A stretch of DNA of 64,000 nucleotides from Macrostomum hystrix (lineage: Eukaryota; Platyhelminthes; Macrostomidae): the NCBI GenBank assembly GCA_950097015.1, contig CATNEN010000038.1, positions 24,403,001 through 24,467,000 on the forward strand, given 5' to 3'. The position numbers and the translations under genes are program-made. Positions 34,501-43,364 of this stretch are shown in pieces. Numbering within the stretch: position 1 is the first letter of the stretch; every line of letters begins with the position of its first letter. A model generated the notes under the pieces. That model did not search any database. It was not told the DNA's origin and was given only the letters and a program-made list of their open reading frames with translations.

Positions 34501-36386
34501 CAACATCAAAGGACGAGGCCGGGAGCGCGTGGAGCTGGCAAATACCGGACGATGCGGCTAACTTCGATGCCGAATCTAACAGTGACCTTGGATATGCCGA
34601 TGTGCAGCCAAACGCGTGGATGCTGGAGCTGCAGCATCACAAGCTGTGTAGACTGATTCCCATTGGCTGCCAGGTGATCGCCTGTTTAGACTGCATTCCT
34701 TCCTGTTAGACTGCATTCCTTCCTGTTAGACTGCATTCCTTCCTGTTAGACTGCATTCCTTCCTGTTAGACTGCATTCCTTCCTGTTAGACTGCATTCCT
34801 TCCTGTTAAACTACATTCCTACCTGTTAAACTGCATTCCTACCTGATAAAAAACACAACTTTTGAATTACTTTTAGACCAATCGAAAACTCGCAGCCTGG
34901 GACTCATGCGGCTGGTCAGATTCGAGTGATTACAAAGCCTACGAAAACTACTTTAACGGATTCGATCAGGTAGCCAAATTCAGCCGTCGCTCTCTATTCG
35001 GAAAGTAAGTAAAAATTTTAGTTAATGCTAGGGTTAATGTCAAATTTTAAACTTTATCGCATAGATTAGCAATCCATTCCATTGCATAGATTAGCAATCC
35101 ATTCCATTGCATAGATTAGCAATCCATTCCATTGCATAGATTAGCAATCCATTCTATTGCATAGATTAGCAATCCATTCTAGCATAGATTATACTAGTAC
35201 TCTATTCGATAAAACAGATTATAACGCATTTACTAAAATAATTTTTTACCTCTTTTTCCGAATTTCCCTATCAGGTATCCAATTATCAACTCGGCACCTT
35301 TAAATCCTGAAAAATTTCCAATGGCGGAAACAGCAGCAGCAGCAGCAGCAGCAGTTCCCAGCCGCGGCCCGCTGCCCCTGTGGGGTCCCAACCATTGCGC
35401 AGTGCTGGCGGTCACCAGGTGGAAGCGAGACGATCGACAGAATGTTGTCAAACGAGGAGGGCGCCAGGTGCTTCAGGTGGTCACCGTTGTGCGCTCGAGT
35501 CACCGCGAGTTGCCCAGCTTTTTAGTGAAGCACTGCGGCCACCGGTTAGCGAAGTTTGGATTAACTGCCTTCCATTCTACTTCCTTCTACTCCATTACAT
35601 TCCATTATAATCCATTCTACTTCCTTATATTCCATTATATTCCATTCTACTTCCTTCTATTCCATTGTATTCCATTTTATTCCATTCTACTTCCTTATAT
35701 TCCATTATATTCCATTATATTCCATTCTACTTCCTTATATTCCATTGTATTCCATTCTACTTCCTTCTATTCCATTGTATTCCATTTTATTCCATTCTAC
35801 TTCCTTATATTCCATTATATTCCATTATATTCCATTCTTTTCCATTCCATTCCATTTCATTTCATTCTTTTCCATTCCATTCCATTCTATTCCATTCCAT
35901 TCCATATAATTATCTTCCATTCTATTTCATTATATTCCATTCTATTCCAGTCTATCCATTCCATTAAATTCCACTGTTTTTTATTCTATTTCATTCTATA
36001 CTATTACATTCTATTCCGCTCTACTCCGCTCTATTCCATGTCGCAGGTGCATGGTGAGCAGTTGCCACCTGGCAGGTGAGCTCAAAGCCTGGTTGGAGAG
36101 CAGAACCGCGTCCAGACTGGCTCGCGAAGAAATCGCCAATGCTAACCTCAGGCAGTTTCCGTTGCCGGGCACACCTGAAGGTCATTCATCAGCCTGGCTA
36201 GAAGTTGAACTAATTAACTTTCACGAGGCCTACAGTAGAAGCTTTGATTCGCATGCGATTTTAGCCGCATTGAGTGGCGAAGGCGAATGCTTGACCTGGG
36301 TTGATGTTGCTAACAGGGCCGATGTGTCTCAGATGCATTCCTACATATTCAAAGCTTTAGCTGAGACGCACAATGCATATTACTGA
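17608..36386 (+). CDS. TRPM2-like cation channel with N-terminal ankyrin-like repeats and C-terminal NUDT9-H domain
   Basis: Twenty-one coding exons with mutually compatible phases give about 1731 residues: 17608-17919, 18816-19022, 19268-19519, 19752-19923, 19997-20160, 20542-20797, 21098-21801, 23175-23228, 24100-24383, 26488-26716, 28450-about 28619, 29098-29197, 31162-31605, 32306-32501, 32849-32978, 33085-33278, 33921-34258, 34422-34673, 34877-35004, 35275-35544, 36047-36386. TRPM2 channels are Ca-permeable tetramers in plasma or organelle membranes, opened by ADP-ribose and Ca. Order here: ankyrin-like repeats (about 70-200), melastatin homology regions (about 245-870), S1-S6 (about 880-1225), TRP helix, coiled coil (about 1345-1400), NUDT9-H (about 1480-1731). 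The only unsettled join is the donor of exon 11. A GTTGGC at 28620 keeps phase and was used for the count, and GTTTGT at 28500 is the alternative. The start codon is the first in-frame ATG. No convincing polyadenylation signal was found. Most introns are minisatellite. Confidence 0.88.
17970..18760. repeat. Minisatellite, 20-bp unit, TRPM2-like intron 1
   Basis: About 39 copies of GTGATTGGGGTGAATGAA plus GT, alternating with GTGATTGAGGTGAATGTA plus AT in runs that recur in the same order. The minus strand is open in two frames only because the unit lacks stops. Confidence 0.95.
19023..19225. repeat. Minisatellite, 11-bp unit, fills TRPM2-like intron 2 from the splice donor onwards
   Basis: Seventeen or so copies of GGGGCTGAGAT. 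The intron starts GTGAGATGGGGCTCAGAT, so the donor hexamer itself looks like the first, slightly different copy. Confidence 0.95.
19665..19742. repeat. Short repeat, 22-bp unit, TRPM2-like intron 3
   Basis: Three imperfect copies of CCCATGGAAATCCCGCAAAT plus TT, ending about 10 bp before the acceptor of exon 4. Confidence 0.8.
19752..26716 (+). CDS. TRPM2-like exons 4-10: melastatin homology regions (cytosolic N-terminal domain)
   Basis: Successive matches to the TRPM N-terminus: PSLVLSVHG, then TAAGSGAWIVTN and QAVRDF (like the TTGAWIITGG and EAVRDF region of TRPM2), HSHLLLLDCG, PLLIVGGTGGLADLL, MALDRCDIARQKVF, DNRVAFVCLFVQQGFGLDRF, ARDLFIWCLLTQRNQLAEFFW, and FEAKAEGVLTECADDD. This domain packs under the channel and binds ADP-ribose in TRPM2 relatives. 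Exon 8 is only 54 nt. Exon 7 (704 nt) is the longest. The (S/T)GAW motif is intact, but the Gly-rich turn that usually follows (TGG) reads TNC here. Confidence 0.88.
20185..20470. repeat. Minisatellite, 26-bp unit carrying an inverted CCAAT box, TRPM2-like intron 5
   Basis: About 10 copies of GATTGGCTGGGAGCGGCATG plus TATTCT. Each unit holds ATTGGCT, the reverse of AGCCAAT. Confidence 0.93.
22080..22576. mobile_element. hAT-like MITE, 497 bp, in TRPM2-like intron 7
   Basis: Left end CAGTGTTGGGCGCGCGTTAC and, read inward from the right, CAGTTTTGGACGCGTTAC form terminal inverted repeats. Subterminal regions are full of GTAAC/GTTAC motifs. Flanking octamers CATTTAGA and CATGTAAC agree at five of eight positions, a possible decayed 8-bp target duplication. 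The CAGTGTTGGG end is typical of hAT non-autonomous elements. There is no coding capacity. Confidence 0.75.
22577..23174. other. Intronic spacer without recognised elements
   Basis: Very AT-rich sequence between the MITE and TRPM2-like exon 8. Nothing definable seen. Confidence 0.5.
23325..23985. repeat. Minisatellite, about 34-bp composite unit, TRPM2-like intron 8
   Basis: Units of GATAATCCCATCAACG plus GATAATCCGATCATTGGA, themselves two diverged halves sharing GATAATC. The array runs to about 115 bp before exon 9. Confidence 0.92.
24520..26455. repeat. Minisatellite, 22-bp unit with 790-bp higher-order duplication, TRPM2-like intron 9
   Basis: About 88 copies of ATCCAACTTTAGAATCCAGC plus AA. 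The rare interruption TAGATTCTGGTGTCTAAACC appears at 25051 and again at 25841, in identical context, showing a block duplication of about 790 bp. Confidence 0.95.
26930..28440. repeat. (CCATTCTATT)n satellite-like array, TRPM2-like intron 10
   Basis: About 1.5 kb of decamers made from the pentamers CCATT and CTATT, ending 10 bp before the exon 11 acceptor. It is built on the same (ATTCC)-type pentamer as some vertebrate simple satellites. All three plus frames lack stops over long distances. Confidence 0.95.
28450..32978 (+). CDS. TRPM2-like exons 11-15: transmembrane channel core S1-S6
   Basis: Exon 11 has S1 (FAFQLLVGLICPFLLPLFVYY). Exon 12 has FYSAPVVRFSYN before S2. Exon 13 carries S2 with LEELRQ, S3 with WNIFDIVAIVLF, and S4-S5 linker with FSVSVTLGPKVVMIQNM. 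Exon 14 has S5 and the pore helix and filter YFQIYGEL. Exon 15 has S6, ending LLFNLLIAMF. The Glu/Gln of LEELRQ and the Asn/Asp of WNIFD correspond to the S2-S3 Ca-binding site described for TRPM2, TRPM4 and TRPM8, so Ca co-activation is likely retained. Two Cys in the S6-preceding loop (STCTTDTSTC) may form a disulfide. The S1-S2 linker length is uncertain because the exon 11 donor is not certain. Confidence 0.88.
29205..31130. repeat. Minisatellite, 35-bp unit, TRPM2-like intron 12
   Basis: About 55 copies of GACCCAATGATATCGAGGTG plus TTAACTCACTCGATT. Three main variants (CACTCGATT, CAGTCAATT, CTGTCCATT with CCCCAGGAT) are arranged in mixed blocks. The array occupies nearly the whole intron. 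Confidence 0.96.
31690..32200. repeat. Purine-rich minisatellite, 21-bp unit, TRPM2-like intron 13
   Basis: About 24 copies of AGAGGACAGAGAGGAGATAT plus G. The plus strand is almost entirely purine, so it can form triplex-prone DNA. A block of about 180 bp appears duplicated. Confidence 0.95.
32560..32800. repeat. Degenerate repeat, TRPM2-like intron 14
   Basis: Old, diverged copies of a unit of about 24 bp containing ATCCAGCTGGTTTAATCTTG. Recognisable but too decayed to count. Confidence 0.6.
32990..33080. repeat. Short minisatellite, 16-bp unit, TRPM2-like intron 15
   Basis: Four copies of CACAGAATCGTAGATT plus variants (CACAGAATCCTAGATT). The unit is the reverse complement of the 16-bp unit at 62.15-62.83 kb. 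Confidence 0.9.
33085..36386 (+). CDS. TRPM2-like exons 16-21: TRP helix, coiled coil, degenerate NUDT9-H domain
   Basis: Exon 16 continues from S6 with HWSLQRFQIMREFSER, the TRP-box helix region. Exon 17 holds a heptad-like helix (LEAVRTQLEESFKESI, then VRRLDSMEAQLGQLGDLM). Exons 18-21 form a NUDT9-H domain as in TRPM2: RGPLPLWGPNHCAVL and TRWKRDD, HSSAWLEVELINFHEAY, LTWVDV, and the C-terminal HNAYY like GAHY of TRPM2. Where NUDT9 enzymes have GG plus REFGEE (the Nudix box), this protein reads LPSFLVKHCGHR followed by LAGELKAWLES. The metal-binding glutamates are not in register, so hydrolase activity is unlikely and a binding-only role is inferred. A GCA-encoded run of seven Ala interrupts the domain start. 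Confidence 0.85.
33540..33860. repeat. Tandem repeat of about 101 bp, TRPM2-like intron 16
   Basis: Three to four copies starting GGGGTTAAA at 33541, 33642, 33743 and 33839. Each contains CTGCTAG- or TTGCTAG-type and AACTGATGG motifs. The first two full copies differ at only a few positions. Confidence 0.88.
34305..34400. repeat. Short minisatellite, about 26-bp unit, TRPM2-like intron 17
   Basis: About four copies of GATTAGCAATCCATTCAAAT plus AGCATA. It shares CATAGATTAGCAATCCATTC with the array in intron 19. Confidence 0.88.
34680..34850. repeat. Minisatellite, 20-bp unit, TRPM2-like intron 18
   Basis: Eight copies of CTGTTAGACTGCATTCCTTC, starting 10 bp after the splice donor. It shares CCTGTTAGAC with the 15.4-kb array. 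Confidence 0.93.
35060..35190. repeat. Minisatellite, 25-bp unit, TRPM2-like intron 19
   Basis: Five copies of GCATAGATTAGCAATCCATT plus CCATT, the same family as the intron 17 array. Confidence 0.92.
35565..36035. repeat. CCATT-based array, TRPM2-like intron 20
   Basis: Decamers and longer units such as TTCCATTCTACTTCCTTATA, of the same pentamer base as the intron 10 array. It fills the intron from the donor of exon 20 to the acceptor of exon 21. Confidence 0.93.
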
Positions 36387-36394
36387 CCCTGCTT

Positions 36395-36550
36395 ATTAGT
36401 AAGTGTCTAACACCTGAATAGGTGTTAAGTCCAATGTCTAACAGGTGAATCGGTGATAAGTCCAGTGTCTTTAACAGGTGAACAGGTGAGGAGAAGGTCA
36501 GTGTCTAATATAATAGGTGAACAGGTGAGGAGAAGGTAGTGTCTAACAGA
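36395..36550. repeat. Degenerate repeat after the TRPM2-like stop codon
   Basis: A few diverged copies of AGTGTCTAACAGGTGAACAGG, probably within the 3' untranslated region. The core GTCTAACAGG is shared with the large array at 38.5 kb. Confidence 0.75.
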
Positions 36551-36839
36551 ACAGGGAGGTGCGAAACTCTATTTAGGTTAAAAAAATTGTATGTACTAAT
36601 TACTCTAAATATTTGTTTTACTGATCGGTCTAAAAAAAGTCATAATTATCTTTCGCACATAGTTTTAATTAATTCTCGAATTTGCATTGGATGAAGAGTT
36701 AAGCTGACTAAATGAACTTGTAAAGACTGGGCTTTCGGCATTGCCAAAAAACATTTCTTTAGTATAAACAACTAGCACTCTAAGCCCCCCCCTAGGGAGG
36801 CACTACTGTTCAGACAAAAAATCTTGTGTAATGCAGAAG

Positions 36840-37340
36840 GATTTACCCTAAATAATTTATGCCCTCCCCTCAATAATTAATTATTCCCACTCGATAATTT
36901 TGATTAACCTCAATTATTCCTACTCGCCCATCCATATTAATGCTTTCCCTTCGAAAATTCATGCTTTCCCTCGATAATGTATTTTTATTCTTCGATAATT
37001 CATGCTACTCTCTCGATTTATCATGTTTCCCTCGATTTCATGCTCCCACTACGAATATTGATGCTCCTCGATAATTAATACTTATCTTTTACTTTTTATA
37101 CTCGTATATTTATGTTTTTGTTTAAAATTCATTACTATGTCGTCGACATGCTTTTCATCGATAATTTTTCTTCCCCTCGATAATTCCTGCTCCTCCCTCG
37201 ATATATTATGCTTTATAATTTATGCTCCCTCTACGATAATTGATGCTTACCCCTCAATAATTCATTCTTTCCCTTCGATAAATCATGCTACTTCCCACAA
37301 TGAATCATTCTATCCTCTTGAAAAATGTGCCATACTCTAG
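36840..37340. repeat. Degenerate repeat with CCCTCGATAATTCATGCT motif
   Basis: Some twenty diverged occurrences of TCGATAATT / TCATGCT at irregular spacing, an ancient decayed array. Confidence 0.65.
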
Positions 37341-38519
37341 AAGTATTATGTTATCCCCTGTAAAATGTCATTCTTTCTCCTGGAAATCGAATCCGATCTC
37401 TTCAAGAAATCATGATCTATTCCCTAGATGTCAATATTCCCTAGATTATCTAATGATTTTCCAGATTATTGTTATTTACTTAATATCTCATGCTGCTCTT
37501 GATTGATATCTAGCGCAATATTCTTAAGTTTTATGTTTTTAACTTTTTTCGAATTCTTATGCTTTCAAAATGAAAAATAATGATCGCCCCCTGATAAAAA
37601 ACACTTTATTTAAAAAAATAACAAAAAATGTCGCCATTCGTTATAATTAATTTTTTTCTCATAGTTTTGAATCCAATAATGATTGCAGCAATGCTCAAAA
37701 CACTCGCTTAAGTTTAAAAGAAATAATGCTAAAAGCTACGTATGATGGAACAGTACTCTTCATTGAGTTTTGAATCGAAGAACGCTTCAACAGCAAGGCG
37801 TGAAAAATGTTAAAATTAAAAATTAATAACGCTTAGCTGTGCTCAACATGGTTTTTCTCGTTCTGAAAAAGGGCGGTTTGTCCGGCCTTAATATTCAAAT
37901 TTAAATTTGTTTGGCTTCCCAATAGGAAGCATGATAGGAAAACACCTTTTTTTCGAATATTTAATCCGTTTAGCATTGAGACAGAATAATGAAAATTGAT
38001 CAGTTTAATCCATGGTCTAATCCTTGAATTAATTGACACTTTTTGGTGAAAACACGATAAAAATTGGTCTAGCCAAATTGTTTTTCTGTAGCTTTGTATG
38101 AATAAATAAACAAATAAATAAACAATGATGAGACATTGAGTATAGGCAGATCTTAGAATACTTAGAATATTTAATATCTGAAAATATACAAAGCCCTAAA
38201 TAAATTTGCTACAAAAATATTTTTTTAAAGATAAAATTATTTTCAGTTAAAAACTTTCAATTTCTTATTGATTTCCTTCAAGAAATAATAAATTTTTTTG
38301 AGAAAACATTCATCTGTAGTGTCTTTCGCCATTGAATTCACGTTCATTAATAACACGGTAAGATTTCTACAATCTGACAGCCTACATTGATTCTGCATGG
38401 TGTCAAAATTGCTAATAGATAACTGTCTCTCAGTTTTTTAAGGAAATTTAAAACAGTATAGACTTCACTTTCTGGTTGGACAGTTGATTTCCTTAGGACA
38501 GTTCAGAAGTCAAGGTTTT
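37341..38519. other. Intergenic spacer without recognised elements
   Basis: AT-rich, unique-looking sequence with an (AAATAAATAAAC) stretch near 38101-38125. I see no supported gene on either strand. Confidence 0.5.
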
Positions 38520-41500
38520 CTGTGTCTAACATGCTCGGTTTTTATCTAACAGCTTCGTTCGATTTCCAATGTTTAACAGGTTCGGTTTTTGTGTCTAACA
38601 GGTTCGATTTCCAGTGTCTAACAGTAAAAACGTTTGATTTCCAGTGTCTAACACGTTCGATTATTAGGGTCTAACAGGTTCGTTTATTAGTGTCTAACAG
38701 GTTCGATTTCCAGTGTCTAACAGGTTCCATTTCCGGTGTCTAACAGGTTCGGTTATTATTTTCTACCAGATTCGGTTTCTGTGTCTAACTGGTTCGATTT
38801 CCAGTGTCTAACAGGTTCGATTACCTGAGTCTAACAGGTTCGTTTATTAGTGTCTAACAGGTTCGATTTCCAGTGTCTAACAGGTTCGTTTATTAGTGTC
38901 TAACAGGTTCGATTACCTGAGTCTAACAGGTTCGAGTTCCAGTGTCTAACACGTTCGATTATTTGGGTCCAACAGGTTCGGTTTTTTGTGTCTAACAGGT
39001 TCGATTTCCAGTGTCTAACAGGTACGATTATTAGTGTCTAACTGGTTCGATTATTAGTGTCTAACAGGTTCGATTATTAGTGTCTAACAGGTTCGATTAT
39101 TAGTGTCTAACAGGTTCGATTATTCGTGTCTAACAGGTTCGATTATTAGTGTCTAACAGGTTCGATTATTAGTGTCTAACAGGTTCGGTTTCCAGTGCCT
39201 AACAGGTTCGATTTCCTGAGTCTAACAGGTTCGATTATTAGTGTCTAACAGGTTCGATTATTAGTGTCTAACAGGTTCGATTATTAGTGTCTAACAGGTT
39301 CGATTATTAGTGTCTAACAGGTTCGATTATTCGTGTCTAACAGGTTCGATTTCCAGTGTCTAACAGGTACGATTATTAGTGTCTAACAGGTTCGGTTTTT
39401 GTGTCTAACTGGTTCGATTTCCAGTGTCTAACAGGTTCGATTTCCTGTGTCTAACAGGTACGATTATTAGTGTCTAACAGGTTCGATTATTAGTGTCTAA
39501 CAGGTTCGGTTTTTGTGTCTAACTGGTTCGATTTCCAGTGTCTAACAGGTTCGATTTCCTGAGTCTAACACGTTCGATTATTAGTGTCCAACAGGTTCGG
39601 TTTTTTGTGTCTAACAGGTTCGATTTCCAGTGTCTAACAGGTTCGATTATTAGTGTCTAACAGGTTCGATTATTAGTGTCTAACAGGTTCGATTATTAGT
39701 GTCTAACAGGTTCGGTTTTTTGTGTCTAACAGGTTCGATTTCCAGTGTCTAACAGGTTCGATTTCCAGTGTCTAACAGGTACGATTATTAGTGTCTAACA
39801 GGTTCGATTATTAGTGTCTAACAGGTTCGGTTTTTGTGTCTAACTGGTTCGATTTCCAGTGTCTAACAGGTTCGATTTCCAGTGTCTAACAGGCTCGATT
39901 ATCAGTGTCTAACAGGTTCGATTTCCTGAGTCTAACAGGTTCGATTATTAGTGTCTAACAGGTTCGATTATTAGTGTCTAACAGGTTCCATTATTTGTGT
40001 CTAACAGGTTCGATTATTCGTGTCTAACAGGTTCGATTATTAGTGTCTAACAGGTTCGATTATTAGTGTCTAACAGGTTCGGTTTTTGTGTCTAACTGGT
40101 TCGATTTCCAGTGTCTAACAGGTTCGATTTCCTGTGTCTAACAGGTACGATTATTAGTGTCTAACAGGTTCGATTATTAGTGTCTAACAGGTTCGGTTTT
40201 TGTGTCTAACTGGTTCGATTTCCAGTGTCTAACAGGTTCGATTTCCTGAGTCTAACAGGCTCGATTATCAGTGTCTAACAGGTTCGATTTCCTGAGTCTA
40301 ACAGGTTCGATTATTAGTGTCTAACAGGTTCGATTATTAGTGTCTAACAGGTCCCATTATTTGTGTCTAACAGGTTCGATTATTCGTGTCTAACAGGTTC
40401 GATTATTCGTGTCTAACAGGTTCGATTATTAGTGTCTAACAGGTTCGATTATTAGTGTCTAACAGGTTCGGTTTCCAGTGCCTAACAGGTTCGATTTCCT
40501 GAGTCTAACAGGCTCGATTATCAGTGTCTAACAGGTTCGATTTCCTGAGTCTAACAGGTTCGATTATTAGTGTCTAACAGGTTCGATTATTAGTGTCTAA
40601 CAGGTTCGATTATTCGTGTCTAACAGGTTCGATTTCCAGTGTCTAACAGGTACGATTATTAGTGTCTAACAGGTTCGGTTTTTGTGTCTAACTGGTTCGA
40701 TTTCCAGTGTCTAACAGGTTCGATTTCCTGTGTCTAACAGGTACGATTATTAGTGTCTAACAGGTTCGATTATTAGTGTCTAACAGGTTCGGTTTTTGTG
40801 TCTAACTGGTTCGATTTCCAGTGTCTAACAGGTTCGATTTCCTGAGTCTAACACGTTCGATTATTAGTGTCCAACAGGTTCGGTTTTTTGTGTCTAACAG
40901 GTTCGATTTCCAGTGTCTAACAGGTTCGATTATTAGTGTCTAACAGGTTCGATTATTAGTGTCTAACAGGTTCGATTATTAGTGTCCAACAGGTTCGGTT
41001 TTTTGTGTCTAACAGGTTCGATTTCCAGTGTCTAACAGGTTCGATTTCCAGTGTCTAACAGGTACGATTATTAGTGTCTAACAGGTTCGGTTTTTGTGTC
41101 TAACTGGTTCGATTTCCAGTGTCTAACAGGTTCGATTTCCTGAGTCTAACAGGCTCGATTATTAGTGTCTAACAGGTTCGATTATTAGTGTCTAACAGGT
41201 TCCATTATTTGTGTCTAACAGGTTCGATTATTCGTGTCTAACAGGTTCGATTATTAGTGTCTAACAGGTTCGATTATTCGTGTCTAACAGGTTCGATTTC
41301 CTGAGTCTAACAGGTTCGATTATTAGTGTCTAACAGGTTCGATTATTAGTGTCTAACAGGTTCCATTATTTGTGTCTAACAGGTTCGATTATTCGTGTCT
41401 AACAGGTTCGATTATTAGTGTCTAACAGGTTCGATTATTAGTGTCTAACAGGTTCGGTTTTTGTGTCTAACTGGTTCGATTTCCAGTGTCTAACAGGTTC

Positions 41501-41865
41501 GATTTCCTGTGTCTAACAGGTACGATTATTAGTGTCTAACATGTTCGATTATTAGTGTCTAACAGGTTCGGTTTTTGTGTCTGACTGGTTCGATTTCCAG
41601 TGTCTAACAGGTTCGATTTCCTGAGTCTAACAGGCTCGATTATCAGTGTCTAACAGGTTCGATTTCCTGAGTCTAACAGGTTCGATTATTAGTGTCTAAC
41701 AGGTTCCATTATTTGTGTCTAACAGGTTCGATTATTCGTGTCTAACAGGTTCGATTATTCGTGTCTAACAGGTTCGATTATTCGTGTCTAACAGGTTCGA
41801 TTATTAGTGTCTAACAGGTTCGATTATTAGTGTCTAACAGGTTCGATGTCCAGTGTCTAAAAGGT
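38520..41865. repeat. Largest minisatellite of the window, about 23-bp unit (3.3 kb)
   Basis: About 145 copies of TGTCTAACAGGTTCGATTAT plus TAG, with interspersed TTCCAG, TTCCTGAG and GGTTTTTG variants arranged in recurring blocks. Intergenic, between the TRPM2-like gene and the second peptide gene. Confidence 0.97.
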
Positions 41866-42297
41866 TTGATCTACAAACTCGAACACATATCTTAGATTTT
41901 TCAATAAAAAATAACTGAATATTATCTCGACTGAATTAAATATAGTTTAAAATAGAATTTCAAATCTTTCATTTGAAAAAAAATCTGCAGTTTTTTCTGC
42001 AAATCTGGTTGCCACCAGTTTGCAAAATTTCGTTTAGCCATTTTAAGTGGCATTGAAGGGAAATGCATTAAAAATAGGTGCTCATCAGCCTGTCCCTTAA
42101 CCCAAGCTTGCAATTTTCAGCGAAACAATGTTAACTAATTGAAAATCGCATTTTTAAAAGCGGCTATTTTTGGTTTTGAGCAAATAAATGGAATGAAGTC
42201 TGAGTGTCAATGACTCAGGATTAAATTGAATTTATTCTACCGCTGAATTTCAGACTAGATAAAAGTACATTCTGAGGATCGTCTGTAATGGAGCAAA
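41866..42297. other. Intergenic spacer without recognised elements
   Basis: Unique AT-rich sequence between two arrays. Nothing definable seen. Confidence 0.5.
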
Positions 42298-42912
42298 GTA
42301 AACGGTGTGATGTGGAAGATGTGATGTGGATGGTGTGATGTGGATGGTGTGATGTGGATGGTGTGATGTGGATTGTGTGATGTGGATGGTGTGATGTGGA
42401 TGGTGTGATGTGGATGGTGTGATTTGGATTGTGTGATGTGGATTGTGTGATGTGGATGGTGTGATGTGGATGGTGTGATGTGGATGGTGTGATGTGGATG
42501 GTGTGATGTGGAAGGTGTGATGTGGATTGTGTGATGTGGATGGTGTGATGTGGATGGTGTGATGTGGATGGTGTGATGTGGATTGTGTGATGTGGATGGT
42601 GTGATGTGGATGGTGTGATGTGGATGGTGTGATGTGGATGGTGTGATGTGGAAGATGTGATGTGGATGGTGTGATGTGGATGGTGTGATGTGGATGGTGT
42701 GATGTGGATGGTGTGATGTGGATGGTGTGATGTGGATGGTGTGATGTGGATGGTGTGATGTGGAAGATGTGATGTGGATTGTGTGATGTGGATTGTGTGA
42801 TGTGGATGGTGTGATGTGGATGGTGTGATGTGGATGGTGTGATGTGGAAGGTGTGATGTGGATGGTGTGATGTGGATGGTGTGATGTGGATTGTGTGATG
42901 TGGATTGTGTGA
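42298..42912. repeat. Minisatellite, 14-bp unit
   Basis: About 44 copies of GTGTGATGTGGATG, with GATT and GAAG variants. The 14-bp length drives all frames through each other, and open frames on the minus strand are artefacts. Confidence 0.95.
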
Positions 42913-43364
42913 TGAGTTATATTTGTCATCTAGCTGAGGCTGCTGACTGTCATTTTGATTGACACATACCAGTTTATTCCAGTTATCCCCCGTCTGTAGT
43001 GACAGATGCAGACACCGGGAATATAATGGGGAAAGCGCGGGCGTTCCGACAATACCAGTTTCCAATTGCACTCTGGCAATCGAAAAATAAATCGAAAAAT
43101 ATATATTTATTTTAAATTTGAAATCGTTTACAATAAAACAGTCGACCCGATGTCTTCAATTATTGTTGAAAACCCTTTGATCAGCGAAGCGTAGCTTGGC
43201 GGAAAAAATGCATTTTTATGACATTTTAAAAGCAACGAAAAAAGCAAATGTGCTTTGTATAGATGAAAAAACGCAACAAAAAAGACAGTCTCACCTACTC
43301 CTGTTCTTATGTCTGTCTCACCTGTTCTCAGGCCTGTCTCACCTGTTCCCTTGTCCGTCTCACC

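Noticed and set aside
38520-41865. Resemblance of GGTTCGATTTCC units to a tRNA T-arm/B box, suggesting a tRNA-derived satellite
   Set aside because: The ninth position of the B-box pattern is wrong in nearly all units, no A box or cloverleaf can be drawn, and many units read GGTTCGATTATT.
42960-43090. Possible U1 snRNA: CGCGCTTTCCCC on the minus strand and ATTGCACTC on the plus strand
   Set aside because: The two matches lie on opposite strands, and no 5' splice-site pairing sequence or Sm site is present in order.
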